DNA of 64,000 nt, from the NCBI GenBank assembly GCA_013398055.1, contig VZRS01007545.1:372001-436000 (forward strand), in the 5' to 3' direction. The stretch is from Ifrita kowaldi (lineage: Eukaryota; Chordata; Aves; Passeriformes; Cinclosomatidae). The notes under the pieces are model-generated. The model saw nothing but the letters and a program-made list of their open reading frames with translations, searched no databases and was not told where the DNA came from. A program made the translations under genes and the position numbers. Within the stretch, counting starts at the first letter, position 1, and each line of letters begins with the position of its first letter. Positions 48,776 through 60,905 of this stretch are shown piece by piece.

Positions 48776-50701
48776 TGAGACTGGAAGCAGAAACTCATTT
48801 AGCAAAACAGAATAAAAACTTCTGAGTGGAAGGGGAAGGAGAAAGGATGTTTACCTCGACTCTTCCACTGTGCTTAACTAGGGTAACAAAAACCTGCATT
48901 GTCCAAATGAAATGGATGGAGAGGATGGCTGGACAGAGCACTGACAGATAAGTGTAAGAATCTCTTCAATTTTGCAAAAAGAGAACCAATCAGGGAATTC
49001 TTGAAAATTTGTATGTTGTGTCTGCCCTCGATTGCTGAATTGAATTTACCTGATAATACAACCCTGCCATCACATCCAGTGTCTGCTACACTTCCACAGA
49101 AATTCTGGTACCTATTAAATTTTCTACAAAATACAGAGAGCTTTTTAAATTTTTGGCAGGTCATTCATGCAAATGTCTGTTGGAACATCTTTTCTGGTTG
49201 TAGAACAGTAAAAAAAAAAAAAGTTTTCTTTAACCATGCAGCCACAGGTCTTCCATCTTCATCTTTCCAGCCTTTTTTGTTCTGCTGCACTAGAGAACTG
49301 CTGAAGCACAGTTTAAAATTAATTTTAGCCATTATTGTAATTTAACTGGTTAGTTAGACATGGATGGACTGTTTGACCTTGCTATAATGCTATGTTTACA
49401 TGTAAGGTAAACACATGTAAAAGTTTATTTGGTTTTCATCTTGATTTCTTAGCTAAACTAAAAAAAACTAGCAAAGATATCAGCCTTGAGAAGCCAGCAT
49501 AGCAAACCACACTACAATCCAGTTTGGAGAAGTTAGTAATTTTTAATACTTCACCAGTTTGGAGCCATAAGTCTTTCCTAGAAGGCCAAAATTAAAGAGT
49601 TTTTACACTCTACATTTGGGTTTGGAAGAGGAGATGGTATGATAACTTTCTTTTCTTGCTGTAAACTCTGAATAGATACCCCTAATATTTACTGATGTAC
49701 GCAATGGTACTACAGTTTGTACCTCTCTTCCATTAATTTTCCAGCATTTTATTGTTTGTTGTCCTAAGAGATAATATGTAAATCAGAAGAGAAAAACATG
49801 TTCAATCAAATGGATACTTTCTTACATGAAGTCTATTTGCAGCTTTCTTTTTAAAAATTAGTACATGTGCAATTTGCTTAGAAAATCATGACAAAAGATT
49901 AGTAAAAACTTATATACTTATTAAGGATTAGTGCAATAAGACTAACAATCTGTATCTGAAATCAATGTCAATTTAGCTTTTTCAAATTTATAATGCAATT
50001 TCTAAAAAAGTACTTTAAAGCATAGAAATGGACATAAATATCGTGGTAATATATGTCAAAGCCAGCTTGATACATATCTTAGGGTTTTTAGCTTAAAGTA
50101 CTAAAATACCTGAACTGAATTCTCATTCATAAATAGTAAAGAAAAATTGACATCAGGTTTGTCAACAGGTATTTTGAGAATGATATCTGAAATTGTATTT
50201 TCTAAATAAGATTGTAATGTCATGATATGAGTAACAGAATATTTTAAAAGTAGGCAATAGTTGTCCAGATTATTTAAGAAGAAGAAGTTGCCAAAACACT
50301 GCCTTATAGTCAATTTAATTTCCAAATATTTTTGTGAATTTTTCAGAATACACTTCTTCAAGATGTTATTTAGTGTGATGTATCTCACAGTACTTAAAAA
50401 GGATATCTGGAGCTGCTTTTCTGAAGTATGGATAAATTTGTTTTGTTTAAATGAGTAGTTCCATATTTTGGCTATTATTAGACACTATTAATATACTAGG
50501 ATGGAAGAATTTGTCTTATGGTATTTTCTCTTACACTTGGTAACTTTATGGGAATTACTAAGGTCAGTTATGTAATCGTTTTAGCAGCATGAAAAATTAA
50601 ATTGGACAGACTTATAAGCATATCAAACTCTCCAAAGATTGATGTCACTAGAAAAGCTGCACATGCTCAAAACATGAGGCAAATATAATCTTTTCCTGTG
50701 T

Positions 50702-51238
50702 TGTGGTTTAACCCCCCAGTGGATGGGGAAGAGAACTGGAAGGGTAAAAGAGAGAAAACTCATAGACTGATATGAAGACAGTTTAACAGGGAAAGCAAAA
50801 GCTGCACACACAAGGAATCAACAAGGAATCAATTCACTGATTCCCATGTCAGGCAGGTGTTCAGCCACCTCCAGGAGAGCAGGGCCCCATCAGAGGTAAC
50901 GGTGAGAAATGGGAAGACAAATGCCATCAGTCCAAACATCCTCCATTTCCTCTTTCAGCTTTATATGCTGAGCATTATGCCATATGGACTGGGATATCCC
51001 TTTGGTCAGTTTGGGTCACCACTCCTGGCTGTCTTCTCTCATTTCTTGTGCACCCCCAGCCTCCTCACTGGTGGGGCTATTTGAGAAGCAGAAAAGGCCT
51101 TGATGCGGTGTGAGCAGAGCTCAGCAATAATGGAAACATCTCTATGTCATCAATGCAATTTTGGCCACAAATCCAAAACACAGCTCTACAGGGACTGCTA
51201 TAAAGAAAATTAACTATATCCCAGCCAAATCCAGTATA
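50702..51238 (-). mobile_element. solo LTR of an avian endogenous retrovirus (copy 2)
   Basis: The same family as 22689-23247 and better preserved at its plus-strand left end (TGTGGTTTAACCCC). The other end, GCCAAATCCAGTATA, corresponds to the family's TGTGCTGG start with two changes. The orientation is minus. A TATA box is visible as CTTTATA (plus strand) at 50959-50965, while the poly(A) position reads TTTAAC and is degraded. An 11-bp word, ACAAGGAATCA, is duplicated at about 50810-50831. It lacks about 20-30 bp near the left end compared with the family as I remember it. No retroviral genes are adjacent. Confidence 0.8.
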
Positions 51239-54200
51239 TTGCATTATTGAATAAGTACACATCGCAAGATGCATTCAATTCTTTTCTAATTTACTAATTT
51301 CTCTCTGTCAAATTGAAGTATCTCATATGAGAGTTGAAAGCAATATAAAACATTTTTAATTTGTACATGGCTATTTCTGCATCATATTGCATCGTCTTCA
51401 TGAAATGAAGTTCATGGATGATAAAAATTCCAATGCATCTTTGACAAAAGGTTACAATGTCATATTGATCCTCAAGCTGATTGATGTCATGTGGCAAAAT
51501 AATACTTCTGTTTCTGGGAGAGGGCATAGAAGTTAGGGTAGGATTAGGATCTGAAAAGAGAATTTTAATCAATATTCACTCATTTACAGCCTTTTAAAAC
51601 AGAAGTTAATTTCCTAAATACTGTATATGAGGATGCAGCAGAGATGGGTAATTTATTTTTGCATGCCTAACCTGTGAGGGGAACATTCTCAGCAAAAACA
51701 GGATTCTTGCTACGGTCCCAAACACAGTGAAGGTCTGTCCTGCAAAAATCAGTTTTCTCCTTTTGGGTAATAATTCTACAAAATATGCCAAATGTCATCT
51801 GACTGTTTACACACAGAAAATTAAAATGGACCAGTGCATATGTTTGTCTTCTTTCAGACCAGTGGACTCAGCTCTTTATTAGCAGTATCCATCAATGTCA
51901 GCATTTCTGAATTAATGAATTCTGCCTATTCCAGATAAGTGGGAATCTGTTATTCTAGCAATAGTTTTTCAGATTCCCGTGAAAAGGAATATCTGAAATG
52001 CATTATGGAACAAAGAACACTTATTTTCAATATTGTAAAAAAGTAGAACTCAATATTAAAATGACTTTAGGAATACACTCCCCAACAATGTAGATTGAGA
52101 TGAAGACAGGAAAATTAAAAAAAGAAGTCTGAAAACTCAGTTGCTAATTTACATAGAATACACAGACTAAGAGATGATATGGAGTTAAAAAGTCTGACGG
52201 TGCATGCATTTTCCTGAATAAACTATTTAATAAGGCCTTTAAGACGTGATTCACTGAAAGGCTCAGCTTTATTCCTTGACTATTTTCCACACAAAATCAA
52301 TTTGGAAACTGTTAAATTTAGTTGGGTAACATTTATATTAACATACAGTACTAGCCTCTTCTTGTAGTGAAAAAATTGTCATGCCACTTTATACTGCTGG
52401 AATCCTCTCATTTAGAGAGACATATCCTGGTGAGGTATGTGTAAGCTGCTGTTTGGAAATCCAGGTAGCAAAGCATTAGGTGACATCAGCACAGACAGTT
52501 AAGACCCATAACAGAAGGGTGGAATTGTTTGTTTGTTTTTCTTATACAAGTTTGTTTGTTTCTTGTTTTCTTATATATCGTTTGTCCTTCTCGTTCTCTA
52601 AATAGCTACCTGCAAATGTTGAGTTATGGCTTCCGCTATTGTCTACAAAGCAGAAAATATATTTGGAATATAGTCAATGGATGGTAGTGGAATAGAGTAA
52701 TGCAAATAGAAAAGCAAAGGTTAATTAACCTACTTGTGGTATTCAGGCAGAATTGTTGGAGGGAGAATAGGAGGAAGAAGTGGGAATGGAGGAGAGCTGA
52801 AGTGGCTTTCTGCCTACAGAAGGACTGGGGCTGTGCTCAAGGTGTGAATGAAATATAGTGTTACTGGGCTGGGAACCGCAGAGATAGAATGATCTAACAA
52901 GTGTTAGATCGAAGTACCTTTAAACCAAGCTTAGGGGTCTGATCTATAAGATCAGAATGATTGCTATTTTTTATAGGAGAACTGTGTTGCATTTTCTCCC
53001 TTTAGTTCAGGTAAGCTTCTGTTGGGGTTTGTTAGGATCCTTTTCAGTTCTGCTCTTAGAACCTATCTTTTTTCTTATGGCCAATTAGAAGCAATGAAAC
53101 TACTTTCAAGTGAATCACAATAACTTAAAATGGAGCAGAATGTTTCTTCCATGAATTCAACACTGGCAGACTAGCTATGTATTTCAGCATTTTTTTTGAG
53201 AATAATTTTGAAAACATCTTTGCTTACTTTTTGGATTTTGGTAGCCTCTCTTTTGCTAGCTATTATATCATACATATATTGTCAGCAGTCTCTGCATCTC
53301 TTCATCATCTGTCTCTGATGAAGAACAGCAGAGATTTGTCTCATGTTTATATGTCTTAGAAGTATAGTTACATGGAGTATAATTCAGCTTTAAATTAAGA
53401 ACTCCAGAAGTGCCTTTGCTATGTTTTTACTCTCACAAATATTCCACTGAATCATGCCTAGCATACATGTTACTGAAACCTCAGTAACTGTTGTGGAAGA
53501 ATTGGAGGTACATGGTGAAATACAATTGTTCAAGGATGTTGTAACACTGACTACAGGCAGAAATTGTTCATAAATTATTTGAATAGTGCAAAAATTTGAA
53601 TTGGAGAGACAAAATTCTTTAAACTAATGCATATTCATGCGATATGTGACTCGTGGCATACAGTTTGTTTATAAACATTGGAGTGTCTTTCAATATTGAT
53701 CTCTTGAGGTTGTAGCTGTTGGCCATTTCTGTTCATTAATCTCATCATGCCTGAGAAAGCCCTGTTGAAATGAAAGGAAACTTACTGTTGGCTGTGATAC
53801 AAGTCAAAGCCATACTCTGGAAATTAGCCTGGTTGTGATATGGAAATTCCTACTCATAACAGCATTCTCTCTGTAATGGAGCAGACATGAACCAGTGATA
53901 AATAGTACATGTCATTGGACTGATTTCACAGCTAGGGAGAGTGTGAAGAAGCACCGTGGATCCTCTGGGGTTGAGACACTGCTGTCCTAGTGGCAACAGC
54001 TTTTGCTGGGCATGCAGCAACCCTCTGCTGAGCAGATGGGGAGCAGTGGGTATGCAGGGATATAACTCAGAAAATGGAGCATGCTGAGGGAAGAACCCTC
54101 AGTCAGGCTGCAGAAAGGTTTGAGAAACTGGAGAAATCTTCAGTGGGCTACTTCTGGAGGACTGATGTCCTTTGCTTACACAGGGACACATACCTCTGCA

Positions 54201-55176
54201 TATCTTCCACAGCTGTTAACTCTCCTAGAGTTCAAATTCTCTCCCAGATCAGGTGCTTTTTTTCTCTTTTTCTTTTTATTTTCTTCTGTTTATTTTGGTG
54301 TGAGGTATAAAGTCAGTGAGATATCATGATGCTCTTACCTTCCCATTTCATGCATCCATTTCTCTATAAATTCCTTTATCCTGGATTAATGAGGTTTTTT
54401 TTCCTAAAAATTGTCTATCTAGATTCATTTAGTATAATCTCTCTTCTTGTTGTCTATGTAAAAAGAATCTAAAGATCTTCTTGATCAAATACATAACTGG
54501 GTTATGTTAGGGTTTCTGTTAGATGACATTTATCCAAACATTATAATGCTAAAGTCTTTAAACCTGACAGTAACACAGCTTGACAATGTCCTTCATACAA
54601 ATAATGTCAATAACTTGCACCTGTGACTGGAGCTTTGTTAGTTCAAATGTATTCACCAATGATTCCTCGAAAAGAAGCCAAACAAAAAATGTGTCTTTTT
54701 AAGACATAAAAAGAAAGCTAATGACAAAAAAACCCACCCCACCTTGTTCTTCCACAAGTACAGAAAAGGAAAACATGTAATCCTTATATAAATATTTTAT
54801 ATTATGAAACAAAGGAGCCAGTAAAATTGCAAGCATGAGCAGCTGCTCCTTTTTTTTTTCTTAAGTGATAAACTGAAATCTTTTACACTCGACCTTTTAT
54901 TAAATAATAGTTATTTGCTTCATCCAAGAAAAAGTCCTTCCCAAACCCCCTTTTTAGGTCCGATTTATTAGTTTATAAATATTATAGTTCCCTACAAACC
55001 CTCAAAGTGCATAGGATCTTTTAATATACCATAGGAATTTTGCTAATTTCTTTGATTTTATTAAGTTTCTCTGTCTTCATTAATGAGATAGAAATTCTCA
55101 TTATGGATAGATCCTGTCTGTGATATGGTGAGTTGAAATGAAGAGTTATGGTGTATTTATACAAAGATGGCAGAAA
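51239..55176. other. unique A+T-rich DNA with a pair of hairpins
   Basis: No gene or interspersed repeat recognised. Two perfect short hairpins built on a GATCT core lie 28 bp apart: GATCTAAC-AAGT-GTTAGATC (52891-52910) and TCTGATCT-ATA-AGATCAGA (52938-52956). The 53.9-54.3 kb part is a little more G+C-rich but holds no convincing exon. Confidence 0.5.
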
Positions 55177-56112
55177 CATAGAATAATCACAGAATGGCTT
55201 GGAGGGGACCTTAAAGATCATATCTAGTTCCAACCCTCCATCCATGGACAGGAATGACATCAACTGTATCAGCTTGATCAAAGCCCCATCCAGCCTGGCC
55301 TTGAACTGTTCCTGAGCTGGGGCATCCACAACTCCTCTGGTCAGCCTGTTGCAGTGCCTCTGAGTAAAGAATTTCTAATCTAACATAATCTAATCTAAAG
55401 TCTCTCTTCTCTTAGTTAAAAAATATTCCCCCTTGTCCTATCATTATATGTCCATGTAAAAAGTCCCTCTCCCTGTATTTTATAATCCCCTTTTCAGTAC
55501 TGAAACGCAGCAGTGAAGTCTCCTTGGAGCATTCTCCTGTCCGTGCTGAACATGCCGAGTTCTTTCAGCCTGTTCATAGGAGAGGTGCTCCAGCCCTTTG
55601 ATCATCTTCGGGACCACCTCTGGATCTCTAACAGAGTTATGTCTTTCTCGTGCTGTGACCCTAGAGCTGGATGCAGTGCTCCAGGTGGGGTCACATGAGG
55701 GCTGAGTAGAGGGGGAGAATCACTTCCACTGACCTCCTGGCATGCTGCTTTTGATGCAGCCCAGAATGCATTTGGTCTTCTGGGCTGCCAAGTGCACACT
55801 GGCATGTAATGTCCAGCTTTTCTTCCAAAAGAACATCCAAGTCCTTGTCCCCAGGTCTCCTCTCAATGAGTTCTCCCAGTCTTTACTCATGCCTGGGACT
55901 GCCCTGACCCAGGTAGAGGACCTTGCACTTGTACTTGTTCCCACGGGCCCACTTCTCAAACTTGTCTGGGTCCCTCCAGGTGAAGTCCTGTCCTTCAGTT
56001 GTGTCAACTGCAATCAAGTGCACCCTCAGCTTTATGTCATCTGCAGACTTGCTGAGGGTGCACTTGATTTCACTGTGTCATTGATCAAAATATTAAAGGC
56101 CACTGGTCCCAA
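55177..56112 (-). mobile_element. CR1 LINE fragment (about 940 bp, antisense)
   Basis: Reversed CR1 covering the 3' untranslated region and the C-terminal coding part back to the polymerase palm. Plus-strand words are CACAGAATGGCTTGGAGGGG, CTTAAAGATCATATCTAG, AAAGCCCCATCCAGCCTGG, GAGGTGCTCCAGCCC, AGTGCTCCAGGTGGGGTCAC and ATGTCATCTGCAGACTTGC. The region equivalent to FADD reads Ser-Ala-Asp-Asp on the minus strand near 56,038-56,050. The subfamily differs from that at 17-18 kb. The copy is disrupted by frameshifts and stops and is not functional. A 19-bp perfect inverted repeat lies at its inner end. Confidence 0.93.
56012..56069. repeat. 19-bp perfect inverted repeat, 20-nt loop, inside CR1
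   Basis: AATCAAGTGCACCCTCAGC at 56012-56030 is exactly complementary to GCTGAGGGTGCACTTGATT at 56051-56069. The right arm is ordinary CR1 sequence. The left arm departs from the CR1 sequence expected there by a few bases and an insertion that perfect the palindrome. Confidence 0.95.
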
Positions 56113-57611
56113 GGTAGAACATCATATATATTAATGGAATGGCATCTTTTTACACTTGCCAATCCAGATTTAGGAAACTGAAAAGATCTAAGATTGAAAA
56201 TCTGGTGCATTGATACAAAATATCCTTATAAAAGAATGAATTAATGCTTTCCATAATTCCTTTACTAGGGAACAAAAAGACTTTTTTATAATTCCTTTCT
56301 GTATCTTCAATCTGCATCAGCAGAATTTATTTTAAGACTTTGAAATGTAGAAAAAATTTCATAGTTTATATTAGTAGATTTGAAAATATTGTGAGATTTG
56401 TGTTCATTCTATATAGAATCTTAAGTCTACATGAATTTATGTATGAATTCAGACAAAAGCTCCATTTAAGCTAAAATCATGTCCTAACAACTGACAATAG
56501 AAACAGCTTTACTGCCTTTATGATTGGTTTGCATGTAGAGAGTTTATGTTTAACAGACATTGTCAGAGCTCTTTCCTAAATTATTCTGTTCTGGGTTTTT
56601 ATTGTTTGACAAAGTGTGTTTGAAGCATAGTATTATATGGAAAATATTTCCACCATAAAATTGTGTGTCATGTGAAAAAAATCCTCCTAAATATATCCCC
56701 AGTAAAATTCTGAATGAATTGTTTCATCAGCCTTCTTCAGGCAAACTGAAGCTGACATACATTTTCATTTAGCATTTAATAACATCTACATGGGATATAC
56801 CATTTAGCATGGGATGAAGTTTCTCCCACCTGAAAGAGATAGACATAGCAAGTTTGTTGTGGCACTTGAAAGAAATAGCAGTTATTTCTAATCTTGGATA
56901 AGTAATTGCCCAAGAAGAAACTCAAGTGGTATAATGTGTATCCTAAGGAATACATAAAAGAATACTTAAGAATCACTTTATTTTTAATGTAGGAGGAATA
57001 TCTGGCAGTGAAACATGTCCTGAAGGCCATCTAACATCACAGTTTTGTTTATCATATTTTAAAATTTCATCTGTCAATTTAATAGCTTCTGCAATATGTG
57101 AAGCCAAAAGCCTACACAAACAAGTCTCCTTCACTTTTTTCTATTGTCAGGAAGATTGAGACTTCCTTACACATTAGCTACATTTCCTGATGTAAATGTA
57201 CAGAAGAGGGGGCAAACACCACCATCTTTTCAATTAATTAAATTGGAGCTATATTTTTAGTGTAATTCTGATAGAAATAAAGCACAGAAAGACCTGGAAT
57301 CTCTGCTGATTTTTGATGAGCATAGCTAGTGTCAGTCTTTATGCCTAAAATTAGTATGAAGTTGATAGGAAGACAAATGTGGTAAAATTGGTTCAGAAAT
57401 GCATAACAGCACACATTGAAAGCACTACCTTTAAAAAACAACTAAGAGGAGACAGGTAAGATACAGAAACTCTGTCCTCTATTTGACAAATACATACTAT
57501 AATTTGCTGCATTTTAAATACTGTGGTTCTATCAAGATTCAAGAAATCAAAAAATGTACCTTTTCATTGGTTTTCTCCATGAAAACATTATTTATTCACT
57601 TGTAGAGACCC
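56113..57611. other. unique A+T-rich DNA
   Basis: No gene or repeat recognised between the two antisense CR1 copies. Confidence 0.5.
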
Positions 57612-58280
57612 ATCATAGAACCATAGAGTCATATAATACCATGTTGGAAACAACCTCAAGAATCAGCTGGTCCAACCTTTCTTGACAAAAGCGTGGTCTA
57701 GACAAGATGGCCCAACACCCTGTCCAGCTGAATCTTGAAAGTGTCCAACCTTGGGGATCCGCCACCTCTCTGGGGCAATTATTCCAATAGCTGATGTTTC
57801 TCTTTGTGAAAAATTCTACACTTGGATCCAGTCAGAATCTTACCCCTCATCTATTCCATGTGAGTCCTTATAAAAAGGGAGTCTCCATCTTCTTTGTAGC
57901 CACTCTTTAAATACTGGAGCACAGTGACAAGGTCTCCCGATCTCAAGGCTGAACAAGCCCTGTTCTCTCAGCCTTTCCTCACATGGCGACTTCCCAGTCA
58001 CTGATCATCTTTGTGGCCCTTCTCTGGACCCTCTCCAGCTTGTCCACATCTTTCTTGTATAGTGGGACCAAAACTGAGCACAGTATTCCAGGTGTGGCCT
58101 GACAAGCCCTGAGCAGCGTGGGACAATGACTTGTTTATCCCTGCTGGTGATGGCATTGTTGATGAGCCCAGCACCCTGTTGGCTTTCCTTGCAGGAGCAG
58201 CACACTGCTCGCTCACACTGAGCTCACTGTCCACCAGGAGCCCCAGGTCCCTTTCCCCAGAGCTGCTTTTCAGTGCTGTT
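57612..58280 (-). mobile_element. CR1 LINE fragment (about 670 bp, antisense)
   Basis: Reversed CR1: CATAGAACCATAGAGTCAT tail, GTTGGAAACAACCTCAAG, GGCCCAACACCCTGTCCAGC, GGAGTCTCCATCTTCTTTG, GGCCCTTCTCTGGACCC, GTATTCCAGGTGTGGCC and CCACCAGGAGCCCCAGG. The wording marks another CR1 subfamily, different from its neighbours. A 105-codon minus-strand frame (57998-58315) is a decayed remnant of the C-terminal ORF2 region and carries the family's RDLGLLVDSELSVSEQC-like segment. The element is 5'-truncated and inactive. Confidence 0.92.
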
Positions 58281-59448
58281 TGACTCAGACAAGGTAGAAA
58301 ATAGAAGCAAAGCACCTAATTTTATGGAGCTTATGATGTTTATACTCTTGTACAAAGTAAGATACTATAAAAAGTCACATCAATCCATGACTTAAAAGTT
58401 GAAGATTTTATGGGATAACTATTCACAAACTGCACATCTAGAAAAAAACTGCATATAAATAGTGATTCAATATTTACAGATCCACATTTTACCCTGGAAT
58501 TTAATATAGGAAATTTCTGACTCACCAAGAATATTGCTTTAAGATAACTTATGAATAATAGTGAATTATACAGTTAGATCAAGGTCACCTGAAAGATATT
58601 TAACATATTAGTTATAAGATCTATGGTGCATTCATTTATGAACTGTGTCAAGTGTGTTCTCTTAACAATGGTTCCTTGAAGAATTATTTCCATGCTGATG
58701 AAAAAATGCACAGTATTTGCTAATTACACTATTTTCCCCATTTTTATTCTATTCTTAGTCTTTATGGTTATGGATATTATATATAAATTCACTGAGATAA
58801 CTTGGGAAGCAAAAATAATTGAAAAATGAAATCCTAGAACTTCCATATTAAATAAATTTATTGGCTTTTATATTGTCTGGGGTGAAAAATATAACTCTCA
58901 TCACTTTTGTTTCAGTACTCTAGGTCAGGGATGATGTAAGTGATAGTTCATTGTATAAAGAGCAATGCAAGATAAAGTATTGTAAATTAGCCATATAGTA
59001 CAGTGGTGATATACCACTATTGTGATGCATTTATGCCAAGGAATTTATGCATCTGCAGATTATAAACTGTGGTAGAGGACTTCTGAAAGGTGTGGCAGAC
59101 TTTGGATATCAAGCCCTGTTCCTCTATTTAAATGTTTTCATTCATTTTGATTGTTATTCAGTATCCATGTAAATATGAAAAGTCTAAATATTCCAAAATC
59201 AAAAAAAAAAACAACCTAACCCAAACCAAAACAACCTAGACTTCTCCATTCTTAGGGGGATGATCCAAGATGAGACTCCAGTTTCCTGTGGCTGCAGTCA
59301 GATTCTTTGTGTCTTGCTTGAATTTCTGGCTCTGTGACCTGCACTGGGGGAACAGTAGTCATTTTTAGAAAAAAAAAAAAAAAAGGAAAAATATTTCAAA
59401 GGTTAGTAGCTGAGGAATGAAAAATCGGAATTTTAATCCTGTCAAGCT

Positions 59449-59512
59449 GAGGCAAAAATAGGACCCAGGCCTCCCACGTAGTCTGAGTGTTGTAACCAAT
59501 AGGCTATTATGT
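59449..59512 (-). mobile_element. old tRNA-derived SINE (MIR-like) fragment
   Basis: On the minus strand the order is TAGCCTATTGGTTACAACAC, then CAGACTACGTGGGAGGCCTG, then GGTCCTATTTTTGCC. This matches the tRNA-like head of amniote MIR-type SINEs: an A box of TRGNNNANNNGG form, the GGTTA-AGCAC word, the GGAG-CCTGGGT word and a B-box position. The A box fits. The B box (GGTTCNANNCC) is damaged and has a small insertion. It is far too decayed to be a tRNA gene. Assignment rests on my recall of the family. Confidence 0.5.
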
Positions 59513-60029
59513 AAATACCCAACAGCACTGAGATATAAAGTGGCTGTGATTACTGTGCTTTGTGCTGAGTTCATTGCTATCAGAGTGTGGGAGGCATGTT
59601 CAAAGTAGACAGGTTGGGTCTGACTGTGTTGTTCTGTTTGTAAATCGCCCAAAACCTTAGCTGTTCAGATACTGTCTTCAGTGAAGGTGTCTGATCTTCT
59701 GGGAGTGTACACTAATGCGCCTTTTGGTGTCAGGGAAAGAGATGAGATGAAAACCAAAGCACTCCACAAACTCATAGGCATTACTGTTAGGGATTTTTTT
59801 GAATGTTTTAAATTGACTTGCCTAGATTTTTATATTGGCATGCTTCAGTCCTTTTATGTCCTGTAGTAGTTCATTACAGCTTAATAAAAGTTCATCTTAA
59901 AGAAAACTCCTAATAGCTATATATAAAGTTGATTTTTTGGTGATTATTATTGCTGCAGACAATTTGTTTGCAAGAATGGTTGTGGCAGTCAGACTGAAAA
60001 TTCCTGGTCACTCTGAGGGTGGCCTATTG

Positions 60030-60089
60030 AGGAAAGAAGGAAGGAAGGAAGGAGGGAGGGAGGTAAGGAGGGAGAGAAGGAAGGAAGGA
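60030..60089. repeat. GGAA/GGGA purine microsatellite
   Basis: About 60 bp of almost pure purine, with GGAA and GGGA units on the plus strand. Confidence 0.92.
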
Positions 60090-60181
60090 TTTTCCCGTGG
60101 AATACTCTTCTCAAAACAATCAGAAACCACAATTTTTTTGTTTCACAGCTGTTTCCAGGTTTGTCACTCCACTTGTTCTTT

Positions 60182-60280
60182 CCCCCCACCCCCGGCCCCC
60201 GTCAAAGAACTGGGGTGGGTTTTTTTGTTTTGTTTGGGGTTTTTGGGAGTTTTTTTGGGTTCCTGGGGGGTTTTTTTGGT
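60182..60280. repeat. C-rich and G/T-rich simple sequence with possible G-quadruplex
   Basis: A C-rich run at 60182-60200 is followed by a T/G stretch with G runs at 60212-60215, 60217-60219, 60236-60239, 60245-60247, 60257-60259 and 60265-60270. The last four form a G-quadruplex-like pattern with loops of 5, 9 and 5 nt. Confidence 0.6.
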
Positions 60281-60343
60281 TACTAATGGCCCCAAATAGG
60301 GGAAAGAGTAAAGCACTGATGGCTGCAGTTAGGCTATGGCATT

Positions 60344-60905
60344 AGAATCATAGTTAAGTTTGGAAAAGACTTCTGAGATCAAGTCCAGCCTTTAACCCAG
60401 CACTGCCAAGTGTACCACCAAACTATGTCCCTTAGTGCCACAGATATGCATCTTTTAAATACCCCCAGGGATGCTGACTACACCATTTTCCTGGGCAGCC
60501 TGTTCAAATCCTTGACAGCCCCCTTTCAGGGAAGAAATTTTCCTTACTATCCAATTCAAACCTCCCCTGGCAGAACTTGAGGCAATTTCCTCTTGTCCTG
60601 TCACTTGTTACCTAGGAAAAGAGACCGACCGCCACACAGCTACAGCCTCCTTTCAGGTAGCTGTAAAGAGGGATTAGGTTCTCCCTGAGCCCCCTTTCCT
60701 CCAGGCTAAACAACCCCAGCTCCCTCAGCTGCTCCTCATCAGGTTTGTGTTCCAGACCCCTCACCAGCCTTGTTTCCCTTCTCTGGACATCCTCTAGTCC
60801 CTCAATGTCTTTTTTAATGAGAGGCCCAGAACTAAACACGGGATTTGAGATGCGGCCTCAGAAGTGCCAAGTTCAGAGAGGTGATCACTGCCCTTGTCTT
60901 GCTGG
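60344..60905 (-). mobile_element. CR1 LINE fragment (about 560 bp, antisense)
   Basis: Reversed CR1 3' end: AGAATCATAGTTAAG, TTTGGAAAAGAC, ACCAAACTATGTCCCTTAG, TCCTGGGCAGCCTGTTCAAA, CAGAACTTGAGGCAATTTCC, CCTCCTTTCAGGTAGCTG, CCCCAGCTCCCTCAGCTGCT and CTTCTCTGGACATCCTC. It is relatively well preserved compared with the other copies. A 75-codon minus-strand frame (60612-60839) is a remnant of the C-terminal ORF2 region. Confidence 0.93.

Larger units (their letters stand above)
45993..50701. other. unique A+T-rich DNA with simple repeats
   Basis: No gene recognised. An (AT)8 microsatellite is at 48061-48077 and a CCTT/TTTTC pyrimidine tract at 48727-48775. A donor-like CACAG|GTAAGAAAA lies on the minus strand near 47,590-47,600. 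It follows an 18-codon frame starting with ATG, but no partner exon is visible, so no gene is called. Confidence 0.5.
58281..60343. other. unique DNA with a SINE relic and simple repeats
   Basis: Mostly A+T-rich. It holds an A16 run at 59369-59384, an old tRNA-derived SINE fragment, a purine tract and a G/T-rich stretch, each listed separately. No gene is recognised. Confidence 0.5.

Noticed and set aside
59937..60299. 120-codon plus-strand open frame
   Set aside because: It runs through a purine microsatellite and a G/T simple repeat, which lack stop codons in some frames. It is not a gene.
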